From contig JAGRKV010000066.1 in the NCBI GenBank assembly GCA_020442165.1, positions 55,213 through 119,212 of the forward strand: DNA of 64,000 nucleotides, read 5' to 3'. Source of the stretch: Hyphomicrobiaceae bacterium. Lineage in GTDB: Bacteria > Pseudomonadota > Alphaproteobacteria > Rhizobiales > Hyphomicrobiaceae. Of this stretch, positions 1 through 7,599 are shown piece after piece; positions within the stretch are counted from its first letter, which is position 1, and every line of letters starts with the position of its first letter. Under the pieces are notes generated by a model. The model worked only from the letters and a program-made list of their open reading frames with translations, was not told the DNA's origin and did no database searches. The position numbers and the translations under genes were made by a program.

Positions 1-232
1 CTAGGCGGGGAGCAAGACTGAGATCGGCCATAAGAATTCCGCGTCGCTGCTGCTTATTGCCCGAATCGTGGGCTGAGCCGGTTAACGGACGGTTAACTAT
101 GTGGGAAGGGCCATCAGGCAACGCATCATCAGGCGGGGCGTGGAACGCCAAGATCTTGAATTGATTTCGTCACGTTAGCACCCGATATTCAAACCAGTTA
201 ACGGTCTTGAGCCACAGCCTTTCAGGAGAGGA
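1..232. other. Upstream region of malonyl-CoA decarboxylase
   Basis: No gene can be supported in this 232-base stretch at the window edge. It carries two exact GGTTAAC heptamers at 80-86 and 91-97, eleven bases apart, and a third GTTAAC hexamer at 197-202, about 30 bases before the gene start. In a GC-rich genome this spacing is operator-like, but no known regulator consensus is matched. Confidence 0.3.
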
Positions 233-1693
233 GTGGGCACCCGCATGGCCCCTTCCAAAAATCCCATGAACGTCTCGTTTCTGCAGGAATTGATGACGAC
301 CGTCGCCGAGCAGGGCCGGGCGCTGATCCCAAAGGGGCTCATCTGGGGAGCCGAGTCGGCCGATATCACGACGCTATCGCGAGCATTGATCTCCAGCCGT
401 GGCGAGGCTGCGGGTGTCGCCATCGCACGCCAGATCCTGGAACTCTATAAGACCCTGGATATTGAGGAGCGGCGCGCCTTCTTCACGTTTTTGGGCAAAG
501 AGATGCAGCCGGATCAGAGCGCGGTGGCTGCCGCCGCGGGCACCTATCTGAAGGCGCCCGATCCGCTGTCTCTTGCCCGCCTGCAAAAGGCAATCGAGAG
601 CCCACGCCAGGAATTCTTCCGGCGATTGAACCTCGCGCCGGGTGCTACGTCCGGCATCGTTGGCATGCGCCGCGATCTGCTCGCCATGGGGCGGGGCGAC
701 GCCATGCTCAAGCTCGTTGACGATGATCTGAAGCACTTGCTCTATTCCTGGTTCAATCGCGGCTTCCTTGTACTGAAACGCATTGATTGGCAGACGCCCG
801 CCGCGATCCTCGAAAAGATCATTGCCTACGAAGCCGTGCATCGCATCGAGAGCTGGGATGACCTGCGCCGCCGCCTGGACAGCCGCGACCGCCGGTGCTT
901 TGCCTATTTCCACCCGGCTCTGATCGACGAACCGCTGATCTTCGTGGAGGTGGCGCTGACGCATGAAATTTCCGATGCGATCGGCCCGCTTCTCAATGAA
1001 CCGCCCAAGGGGACCGCAATCGAAGCGCCGACCACTGCGGTTTTCTATTCAATATCCAACTGCCAGGAGGGACTGAAGGGCATCTCGTTCGGCAATTTCC
1101 TCATCAAGCAGGTTGTTGAAGACCTGGTCCGCGAGTTGCCCACTCTGAAGACGTTCGTGACGTTGTCGCCAGTTCCAGGTTTCTCGCGCTGGCTGAAATC
1201 GGCAGACGGCCAAGCGAGCCGCAATCCTCTGACCGACGATGAGAAAGCGGCACTTTCCCTGCTCGATCGGCCGCGATGGCAGAACAAGGAACGGGCAACC
1301 AACGTGCTGGAAACACCGTTGATGGCCCTCGCTGCATCCTATTTCCTCACCGCCAAATCACCGGACGGGCGCCCGGTCGATCCGGTGGCGCGTTTCCACC
1401 TGGGCAATGGCGCCCGGCTGGAACGGCTCAACTTCCTGGGCGATACCTCGGCCAAGGGCCTAGCGCAGGCGCACGGCGTCATGGTCAACTACCGGTACGA
1501 TCTCAAGGAGATCGAAAAGAACCACGAGGCGTATGCCAACCAGGGCGCAGTTGCAGCATCCCGGCAGGTGCGCGGCCTGCTGCGCGCGGGAGATGCATCA
1601 AAGCGCACCGCCGAGGTCGGACGGCAAGTGCTCCTGGCACTGGAATCAGCGCGCGCCGTCCCGGCCCGTGGCGAGCCCCCATCCAAGAATTGA
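233..1693 (+). CDS. Malonyl-CoA decarboxylase
   Basis: Decarboxylates malonyl-CoA to acetyl-CoA and CO2, a soluble reaction that tunes the malonyl-CoA pool or finishes malonate use. The 486-residue product covers the whole family length. It has an N-terminal helical domain (about residues 1-170) and a C-terminal acetyltransferase-like catalytic domain. Family hallmarks visible are FYSISNCQEGLKG around residues 271-283, with the SIS serine expected in catalysis, FVTLSPVPGF, and DPVARFHLGNG with His389 matching the catalytic histidine. Start: GTG at 233 has AGGAG four bases upstream, and an in-frame ATG at 245 has AGGAG (229-233) eleven bases upstream, so either is possible. No malonyl-CoA synthetase or malonate transporter is adjacent; an acyl-CoA ligase lies at 11857-13452. 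Confidence 0.93.
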   Translation: MGTRMAPSKNPMNVSFLQELMTTVAEQGRALIPKGLIWGAESADITTLSRALISSRGEAAGVAIARQILELYKTLDIEERRAFFTFLGKEMQPDQSAVAAAAGTYLKAPDPLSLARLQKAIESPRQEFFRRLNLAPGATSGIVGMRRDLLAMGRGDAMLKLVDDDLKHLLYSWFNRGFLVLKRIDWQTPAAILEKIIAYEAVHRIESWDDLRRRLDSRDRRCFAYFHPALIDEPLIFVEVALTHEISDAIGPLLNEPPKGTAIEAPTTAVFYSISNCQEGLKGISFGNFLIKQVVEDLVRELPTLKTFVTLSPVPGFSRWLKSADGQASRNPLTDDEKAALSLLDRPRWQNKERATNVLETPLMALAASYFLTAKSPDGRPVDPVARFHLGNGARLERLNFLGDTSAKGLAQAHGVMVNYRYDLKEIEKNHEAYANQGAVAASRQVRGLLRAGDASKRTAEVGRQVLLALESARAVPARGEPPSKN

Positions 1694-2003
1694 TGCACTG
1701 CCCTCTTAACACACCGAGCCGCTGGCTGGACGTTGATTTTCGCCCGTTCTCGCCAGGATTATGCGCTGTGAATCTGGGCGTTATGACCGGCGATTGAACC
1801 GGCCGGTTGAATTTGCCGTGAGCTGCCCCATTTTCACTGCGCCAGCCGCCAGGGCGTCGCTCCGGACGAACAAGCTGCAACGCGCGCCGCGGTCTTGTTT
1901 TGGGATGGCTGGCATGCACTTATGTGGCACGCAGCGGCTTGAGCAATTGGGCCGTTGCGAACGGCTTTTATGGCCGAAGGCGTTACGATCTAAGGGACAT
2001 GCG
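1694..2003. other. Intergenic region without recognised gene
   Basis: This stretch separates the decarboxylase from the zinc peptidase. It contains the perfect palindrome AACCGGCCGGTT at 1797-1808, but no run of T follows it, so it is not a classical terminator. The peptidase frame stays open through here, but the residues before 2004 look non-coding. Confidence 0.3.
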
Positions 2004-2987
2004 ATGCGCTACGACGATCAGGACCGCGAAAGCAGCAATGTGGAAGACCGGCGCGGTCAAGGCGGCGGTGGTTTTCCCTTCCCTGGCGGAAGAGGTATCC
2101 AGATTCCGATCGGCGGCAAAGGTGGATTCAGCATCACGACGCTGCTGATCCTTGGCGCCATTATGCTCTTCTTCGGCGTCAACCCGCTGGACATCCTGAC
2201 GGGTGGTGGCGGGCGCGGATTTGACGTGCCTGGCTTGCCGCGCATGGAACAGTCGCAACGCCCGACCGCCAACCGCAATCCTTTCGATATTCCCGGCCTC
2301 CCCGGAGGAAGCAAGCAGGCGCCGTCACAGACCGAGAGCAGCAACGACCAGATGGGGACCTTCATCAAGCGCGTGCTGGCCGATACCGAGGATGTCTGGA
2401 ATCGTGTCTTCCAGTCGTTCGGCAAGAAATATTCAGATCCCCGCCTCGTGCTCTATTCGGGCGCGACCAGCACGGCCTGCGGCACTGGCATGTCTGCAAT
2501 GGGGCCGTTCTATTGCCCCATCGATCAGAAGATCTATGTCGATCTCGCCTTCTATGACCAGTTGAAGCGCCGGTTCCAGGCGCCAGGTGACTTCGCACAG
2601 GCCTACGTGATCGCCCATGAGGTTGGCCACCATGTGCAGAAACTGCTCGGCATCGCGGACAAGGTGCAAAGCCTGAAGACGCGCATGAGCGAGCGCGATT
2701 CCAATGCGCTGCAAGTGCGCATGGAACTCCAGGCAGATTGCCTCGCCGGCGTATGGGCCAATCTCAACAACCAGCTCAACAAACGGCTGGAGCAGGGTGA
2801 CATCGAGGAAGGCCTCAATGCCGCCAGCGCCATCGGTGACGACATGATCCAGAGAAAGACCCAAGGCTACGTCGTGCCTGACGCCTTCACGCATGGTTCT
2901 TCCGCCCAGCGCGTGCGCTGGTTCCGCAAGGGCTTCGAGAACGGCCAGATGCAGTCGTGCGACACGTTCTCGACTGACAACCTGTGA
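2004..2987 (+). CDS. YpfJ-type neutral zinc metallopeptidase
   Basis: Predicted membrane-anchored zinc peptidase of the YpfJ/KPN_02809 family; its physiological substrate is not known. The N-terminal 35 residues are Gly-rich and hydrophilic, followed by one transmembrane segment (about residues 42-60) and a Pro/Gly-rich linker. The catalytic domain has the zinc motif HEVGH at residues 205-209 and, further on, an ELQADCLAG motif likely to hold the third ligand. Four cysteines in the catalytic domain could form disulfides, which fits a periplasmic location. The frame is open upstream to 1761, but ATG 2004 with AAGGGA at 1992-1997 begins the family-typical MRYDD N-terminus. It is followed 42 bases later by the Crp-family gene on the same strand. 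Confidence 0.88.
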   Translation: MRYDDQDRESSNVEDRRGQGGGGFPFPGGRGIQIPIGGKGGFSITTLLILGAIMLFFGVNPLDILTGGGGRGFDVPGLPRMEQSQRPTANRNPFDIPGLPGGSKQAPSQTESSNDQMGTFIKRVLADTEDVWNRVFQSFGKKYSDPRLVLYSGATSTACGTGMSAMGPFYCPIDQKIYVDLAFYDQLKRRFQAPGDFAQAYVIAHEVGHHVQKLLGIADKVQSLKTRMSERDSNALQVRMELQADCLAGVWANLNNQLNKRLEQGDIEEGLNAASAIGDDMIQRKTQGYVVPDAFTHGSSAQRVRWFRKGFENGQMQSCDTFSTDNL

Positions 2988-3029
2988 CGCCGTGAACGGG
3001 TAGCATCGAAGCAAGCGAGGAATGCGCGC

Positions 3030-3698
3030 GTGGGCTCGGTAGATAAGATCAACGACCTGCTCGACGTACCAGGGCTGGACGACGAGGCCCGGCGTCTCCT
3101 GGTTGGCCGGTACGAGCCCATATCGGCGCCGGAGGGAACCGTGTTGTTCCAGCCAGGGCAGGCGTGCGAGCGTCTGGTGTTGCTGACGGAAGGTCTTGTA
3201 CGGGTACGCATGGTCTCGGAGTCTGGCCGCGAGATTGAGCTTTATCGCGTGCGGCCAGGCGAGACATGCGTCATGTCGATTGCCTGCATGATGGGCGAGC
3301 GGCCCTATCAGGCGGAAGGTATTGCCGACCAGGACATCAAGGGCGTTTCGATCAGCCGCGGTCTTTTCCGCGAAATGCTGGCTGAATCGACGGCCTTCCG
3401 CGATGCCGTCATCACCGTGCAGACACGCCGCGTCTTCGATCTGGTCAGCCTCGTCGATGAACTGGCATTTCATCGCACCGAATCGCGCCTTGCCTCCCGT
3501 TTGTTGCAGCGCGCCGATAAGACCGACAGCGTGGCCGAGACCCACCAGGAGCTGGCGCTCGACATCGGCACCGCGCGCGAAGTGGTAAGCCGCAGGTTGA
3601 AGCGGTTCGAGACGCAGGGCCTCGTGGCGCTGGAACGCGGCCGGGTGCGAATTCTCGATCGTGTGGGCTTGAGCGCGCTGACCGGCGCCGAGATCTGA
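3030..3698 (+). CDS. Crp/Fnr-family transcriptional regulator
   Basis: DNA-binding regulator of 222 residues. It has an N-terminal cyclic-nucleotide-binding-like beta-roll (about residues 20-135), a dimerisation helix, and a C-terminal winged helix (about 150-215). The recognition helix carries Arg183, Glu184 and Arg188 in the spacing of E. coli CRP Arg180/Glu181/Arg185, which predicts recognition of TGTGA half sites and not the FNR TTGAT sites. The cysteines (46, 80, 86) are not arranged like the FNR iron-sulphur ligands, so the signal sensed is unknown. GTG start at 3030 with GCGAGG at 3015-3020; an ATG at 3022 is out of frame. A matching operator lies downstream at 3887-3902, before the DUF2892 gene, a likely target. 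Confidence 0.9.
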   Translation: MGSVDKINDLLDVPGLDDEARRLLVGRYEPISAPEGTVLFQPGQACERLVLLTEGLVRVRMVSESGREIELYRVRPGETCVMSIACMMGERPYQAEGIADQDIKGVSISRGLFREMLAESTAFRDAVITVQTRRVFDLVSLVDELAFHRTESRLASRLLQRADKTDSVAETHQELALDIGTAREVVSRRLKRFETQGLVALERGRVRILDRVGLSALTGAEI

Positions 3699-3705
3699 CG
3701 GCGCA

Positions 3706-3810
3706 GAGCATGTTTCGCTGAAGTGTGGTGCGGTTCAGCATGAAAAGCATGCATAAAGCAGAACGACAGAGCGTGCGCTCGTTTTCATGAAAAATGGACG
3801 CGCTTTAGCG
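3706..3810. repeat. Intergenic mosaic repeat, copy 1 (RIME-like)
   Basis: A 105-base element beginning 8 bases after the Crp-family stop codon. It is built of two imperfect hairpins: the first pairs GCATGTTTCGCTGAA with a TTCAGC...GCATGC arm, and the second starts GAGCGTGCGCTC and ends in GCGCTTTAGCG. The same layout and much of the same sequence recur at 56525-56629. Two-hairpin intergenic elements of about this size are known in rhizobia as RIME elements. Assignment to that class is by architecture only. Confidence 0.75.
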
Positions 3811-3886
3811 TCGTTTCTCAGCAGCGAATAAGGCGGAAGTGATCGCCGGCGCGTGCTGTCGCTCTCCGGCAATCGCCAAGAGCCAA

Positions 3887-3902
3887 TGTGATCGGCGTCA
3901 CG
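3887..3902. promoter_or_regulatory. CRP-like operator upstream of DUF2892 gene
   Basis: TGTGATCGGCGTCACG is a near-perfect TGTGA-N6-TCACA dyad with one mismatch. It is centred about 170 bases before the DUF2892 start. The neighbouring Crp-family regulator has the Arg-Glu-x3-Arg recognition residues expected for exactly this half site. That the two are partners is inferred from proximity and residue match. Confidence 0.55.
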
Positions 3903-4063
3903 GACAATTTCACCGCAGGCCGATAGAAGACCCTGAGCGATTTGCGCGCCATTCCAAAGCAGATGAGACCGCAAACGCGCCCAAGGTCCTCGAAAAACAC
4001 AGCTATCGTGGCGTAACTTCGGAATTCTGCCGCAAGCTGTCACCCAAAGACGAAGGAACGCCC

Positions 4064-4267
4064 ATGTCTACGAACGTCGGTACTATCGATCGCGTGCTGC
4101 GCATCATCGTCGGAGCAGCGCTTGTCGCTTTGGCACTGGGTTATCTGCCGGGCTTTGCGCCAAACCCATTGGGCTGGATTGGCGTCGTGCCGCTGCTGAC
4201 AGCCGTGGTCGGCTATTGCCCGGCCTATTCCATTCTCGGCATCAATTCATGCGGCAAGCGGGCGTAA
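4064..4267 (+). CDS. DUF2892 small membrane protein
   Basis: A 67-residue inner-membrane protein with two hydrophobic segments (about residues 11-28 and 36-56) and the family pattern NVGTIDRVLRI near the start, then GYCPAY and a C-terminal GINSCGK. DUF2892 resembles the membrane tail of YgaP-type rhodanese proteins, and stand-alone copies are often found with Crp/Fnr-type regulators. Its function is unknown. The two cysteines (in YCPAY and NSCGK) might be redox-active. ATG 4064 has GAAGGA at 4052-4057. It is preceded by a CRP-like operator and followed by a strong terminator at 4340, so it is probably its own transcription unit. Confidence 0.82.
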   Translation: MSTNVGTIDRVLRIIVGAALVALALGYLPGFAPNPLGWIGVVPLLTAVVGYCPAYSILGINSCGKRA

Positions 4268-4339
4268 CATCCGCGACGCAAAGGCAGGCAGGAGATCCAG
4301 CCTGCGATTGAGTCAGCAGCTGATGTCGTTGAGTAGCAG

Positions 4340-4372
4340 GCGAGGCGGTAATCAAGCCGCCTTGCTTTTTTT
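4340..4372 (+). terminator. Rho-independent terminator after DUF2892 gene
   Basis: A nine-pair stem (GCGAGGCGG with CCGCCTTGC, one G-U pair) closes an eight-base loop and is followed by seven T residues. It lies 72 bases after the DUF2892 stop. The T run is on the plus strand, so it should not act on the convergent gene ending at 4394. Confidence 0.85.
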
Positions 4373-4393
4373 GTGCGTTGCTCCATGCAACAC

Positions 4394-5518
4394 CTACAGC
4401 GCATTGCCTGTGAAGGCATCGACGCTGCAGGGGATCCCCTTCGAAATCAACTCGGCGCAAAGATTGTGTGCCGCATTCTCACTCTGCAGCGGTCCTGCGA
4501 CCAGCGAATAGGGCGCCGAAGGCGAACTGCCGGTCACGTAGCGCGGCTCCAGGGCGCCCAGCGCGCTGCCATGCCGATCGGTCATCAAACTCCAGCTGAG
4601 ACGGAGGGCATCAATCGAAGGCCCAGCCGTCAACCGGACACCGACTTGCGCTTGTGAGCGCGTCACCACCGCCGGCCCAAAGGCTATCGGATCCGTTACA
4701 GGATCTGCCGGCTTCGGCTTGGCCGCCTGGAGAGCGAGGGGCGAAGCCACACTGCCCGTTTCGATACCTGAAGACCGCGGCTCACCACCCGGCGTTACAG
4801 GGAGCGTTGCGCGCACGATCTGCTTGATGGGCCCGGCAGACTTTTGTGCTGCCGCGATCCGGGCGGCAACCTCGGCCGGCCGGCGGGCAGGTGGGGGTAT
4901 CGCGATTTCCGGCGCCGGTTCCGCAGCCGCCGTCTGCGTTGGCGCTGTGTCCTTGGGCGTCGCGTTGACAAGCTCGAAGGTGCGCGGCGCCGCCGGGGTT
5001 GCGCCAGGAGCTGTGGCAGCAAGTCTGGCCGGCGGCTCAGCTGATGCATCGGCTGCCACCAATGCGCCATTGGGTGCGTCATTGGCAGCCGTATCGGTTG
5101 CCGTTGAGCGCGGTCCCGCAGCGGATTTCCGCGCAGCTTCCAACTCGCGCTTGATCTCACCCATGCTGAGGTCCTTCGCCCTCAGATCCGCATCGCGCTG
5201 CGCCAGCAGCCCGCGCAACCGCCGCACTTCCGTCTGCGTGGCGATAAGCGTCTTGCGCAATTGGATGGTTTCGGGCGTCGGCATGTTGGCACTGCGCGCG
5301 TCGTTGCCTTGAGGCTGGCTGAGACTGCGGCCAAGGGCCGGGAACCAGTCAAGCAGAACAGCAGGCTTGGCCGTCATCGCGACGACGTAGATGCCGGCGG
5401 CAAGCGCCAAAACCGCCCACAGCGAATAGTAAAGCAGCGTGCGCGGGCGCCGTGACGCGCTCGTGCGGACCATGTCGGCTGGCATTTCAGGGGGGGAAAG
5501 GCTCAACGTATCGGACAT
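4394..5518 (-). CDS. Membrane-anchored coiled-coil protein with SPOR-like C-terminus
   Basis: A 374-residue protein with a short cytoplasmic N-terminus, one transmembrane helix (about residues 29-47), and a coiled-coil stretch (about 84-133). A long Ala/Pro/Thr-rich linker and a compact C-terminal domain of about 90 residues follow. The last part (SLVAGPLQSENAAHNLC and onwards) resembles the second half of a SPOR peptidoglycan-binding domain. Topology suggests the coil and tail lie in the periplasm. A role in cell-wall or division-site binding is inferred only from the SPOR-like end. ATG 5518 is the start; no close partner gene is visible. Confidence 0.65.
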   Translation of the reverse strand: MSDTLSLSPPEMPADMVRTSASRRPRTLLYYSLWAVLALAAGIYVVAMTAKPAVLLDWFPALGRSLSQPQGNDARSANMPTPETIQLRKTLIATQTEVRRLRGLLAQRDADLRAKDLSMGEIKRELEAARKSAAGPRSTATDTAANDAPNGALVAADASAEPPARLAATAPGATPAAPRTFELVNATPKDTAPTQTAAAEPAPEIAIPPPARRPAEVAARIAAAQKSAGPIKQIVRATLPVTPGGEPRSSGIETGSVASPLALQAAKPKPADPVTDPIAFGPAVVTRSQAQVGVRLTAGPSIDALRLSWSLMTDRHGSALGALEPRYVTGSSPSAPYSLVAGPLQSENAAHNLCAELISKGIPCSVDAFTGNAL

Positions 5519-6165
5519 CGTTCCTCGTCAGGATCCCTGCTCGTCTCAGGACCGCGATCAGGCTCTTTCGCTGTTCGTGGTGGCCGCCCGGCAATGCGCG
5601 TGGATGGCTGCAAAACAACCATGCCGGGCTGCCACTCCACATCCGGGAACAGCCCGCCACGCCCTTGCCGTCGTTGTCCAAACCGTACAAATGAGCCAAA
5701 ATCCGCAGTCTGGTTGCGGTTGCATCTTGGTTTGCACGCTGTCTGAGTCCCTAAAGCTAATCAATCGCCCGGGCAGGGCTGTTGCAAAACTGCCTGTGGA
5801 GCGATCAGCTGACCGGGCGCTTGATTGTGCCGGGGTTCTGCCTATTTTGCGCCAGCCAAACCGGGCAGCTAGGGCAAGTGGCTGGATTTGAGGTCACTCA
5901 GATGGCGTCGATGTGCCGGGATGGGACGGGCTGTGATATGGGCAGTTCACACGGAACCGGTATGAGTTTTGCTCTGTAGGCATAGAGTCTCGCTACGTTT
6001 TCTCCATATTTAGGCGCGCATGAGAGATTAGGCGGCGCCCGCCACAGGTCAACGGCGGCCGGTCTCACGTTGCGGCGAGAGGTGACCTTGGCGGCTTGTA
6101 GTCAGTGGGTGGGGGGTACAACCCCGAAGCAGGTTAGGTTCGAACATTAAGTTCTGAGAGGACTG
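5519..6165. other. Long intergenic region upstream of glmU
   Basis: About 650 bases between the divergent SPOR-like gene and glmU hold no convincing gene. It must contain the promoters of both. No clear sigma-70 hexamer pair, tRNA or known riboswitch was recognised. The last 40 bases hold a good ribosome-binding site for glmU. Confidence 0.4.
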
Positions 6166-7530
6166 ATGACGGCGACGCCATTGATGATCGTAGTGCTGGC
6201 CGCAGGCAAAGGCACCCGCATGAATTCAGACCTCCCCAAGGTCCTGCATGCGGTCGCCGGATTGCCCTTGCTGGGCCATGTCCTCGCTCTCGCCGGCGAA
6301 GCAGCGGCCAATTCCATTGCCGTCGTGGTCGGTCCCGGCATGGACAACGTCCGCAATGCCGCGCAAAAGATGGCACCGGTGGCAGAGGTTTTCACCCAGA
6401 CCGAACAGCTCGGCACCGCCGATGCCGTGAAAGCCGCACTGCCTGCAATCCGCAATCATCACGGTGACGTCATCGTGCTTTATGCCGATACGCCGCTGAT
6501 CGAGGTTGCCACCATCACTCATTTGCGCCGCGCCCTCGACACCGGCGCCGCCGTGGCCGTGCTCGGTTTTGAAGCCGAGGACCCTGCAGGATATGGCCGA
6601 TTGTTGACGAGTGCGGACGGCGAGCTCGTGGCCATCCGCGAGCACAAGGATGCCAATTTCGCCGAACTGCATGTGCGCATGTGCAACTCAGGCGTCATGG
6701 CCTTCCGCGTCGACGACTTGGCAGGTGTGCTGGAGCGCATCGGCAATCGCAACGCCAACGGCGAATACTATCTGACCGACGCTGTCGAGATCATTCGTGG
6801 CGACGGCGGCCGCGCCGCGGTCGTGCGCTGCCGCGAATCGGAAGTCCTCGGCATCAACTCCCGCGCAGAGTTGGCTCAGGCCGAAGCAATCTTCCAGCGC
6901 CGGCGCCGGCGCGAAGCCTTGGCGGCGGGCGTAACCCTGATCGCACCCGAAACGGTCTGGTTTTCATATGACACGAAGCTGGGCCGAGACGTTGCGATAC
7001 AACCCAACGTCTATTTCGGTCCCGGTGTCGTCGTTGAGGATGGCGTCGAAATTCTCGCCAACTGCCATATCGAAGGCGCACGCATCGGCAAGAACGCCCG
7101 TATCGGACCGTTCGCACGCCTGCGGCCTGGTGCCGCTCTGGGCACCGACGTGCATGTCGGCAATTTTGTCGAGGTGAAGAACGTGACGATGGGAGCGGGC
7201 GCCAAGGCCAACCATTTGTCGTATCTCGGTGACGGCAGCGTCGGCGCCAAGGCGAACATCGGCGCCGGCACCATCTTTTGCAACTATGACGGCTTCTTCA
7301 AACACAAGACTGTCGTGGGCGAGGAGGCTTTCGTCGGTTCCAACTCGGCCCTGGTCGCGCCCGTGACCATAGGCGATGGTGCCTTTGTGGGTTCGGGTAG
7401 CGTCATCACCAAGGACGTTGCGCCCGGCAGTCTGGCACTGGAACGCTCATCACAAGAGGAACGGCAGGGCTGGGCGGAAAAATTCCGCATCATGATGCGC
7501 AAGAAGAAGGCGGCCGCCGGCAAGAGCTGA
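6166..7530 (+). CDS. glmU: Bifunctional GlcNAc-1-P uridylyltransferase / GlcN-1-P acetyltransferase
   Basis: Makes UDP-N-acetylglucosamine, the precursor of peptidoglycan and lipid A, from glucosamine-1-phosphate, acetyl-CoA and UTP in the cytoplasm. The 454 residues have the family's two-domain plan. An N-terminal Rossmann pyrophosphorylase has LAAGKGTRM (residues 10-18) and the uridine-binding QLGTADAV. It is followed by a linker helix and a left-handed beta-helix of hexapeptide repeats from about residue 250. The acetyltransferase site is visible as EVKN, NHLSYLGD and NIGAGT...NYDG. It starts at ATG 6166 after GAGAGGA, and glmS follows 69 bases downstream, so the two are probably co-transcribed. 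Confidence 0.98.
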   Translation: MTATPLMIVVLAAGKGTRMNSDLPKVLHAVAGLPLLGHVLALAGEAAANSIAVVVGPGMDNVRNAAQKMAPVAEVFTQTEQLGTADAVKAALPAIRNHHGDVIVLYADTPLIEVATITHLRRALDTGAAVAVLGFEAEDPAGYGRLLTSADGELVAIREHKDANFAELHVRMCNSGVMAFRVDDLAGVLERIGNRNANGEYYLTDAVEIIRGDGGRAAVVRCRESEVLGINSRAELAQAEAIFQRRRRREALAAGVTLIAPETVWFSYDTKLGRDVAIQPNVYFGPGVVVEDGVEILANCHIEGARIGKNARIGPFARLRPGAALGTDVHVGNFVEVKNVTMGAGAKANHLSYLGDGSVGAKANIGAGTIFCNYDGFFKHKTVVGEEAFVGSNSALVAPVTIGDGAFVGSGSVITKDVAPGSLALERSSQEERQGWAEKFRIMMRKKKAAAGKS

Positions 7531-7599
7531 ACTATAGACGGCAACGAATGACCGGCAGCAAGAGCCGGCACTCCACTGCAAAAAAGCGAGCATGAGATC

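Noticed and set aside
1797..1808. Perfect palindrome AACCGGCCGGTT
   Set aside because: Twelve bases of C/G-rich palindrome are likely by chance in this composition, there is no T run, and it is not tied to a start or stop codon.
2433..3545. Open frame of about 370 codons opposite the zinc peptidase and Crp-family genes
   Set aside because: It overlaps two well-supported genes on the other strand and contains no family motif.
6137..6145. GGTTCGAAC resembling a tRNA T-loop
   Set aside because: No acceptor, D or anticodon stem can be drawn around it; it is probably chance just upstream of glmU.
7531..7599. Possible glmS ribozyme before glmS
   Set aside because: Only 69 bases separate glmU and glmS, too short for the ribozyme core, and the class is restricted mainly to Firmicutes.
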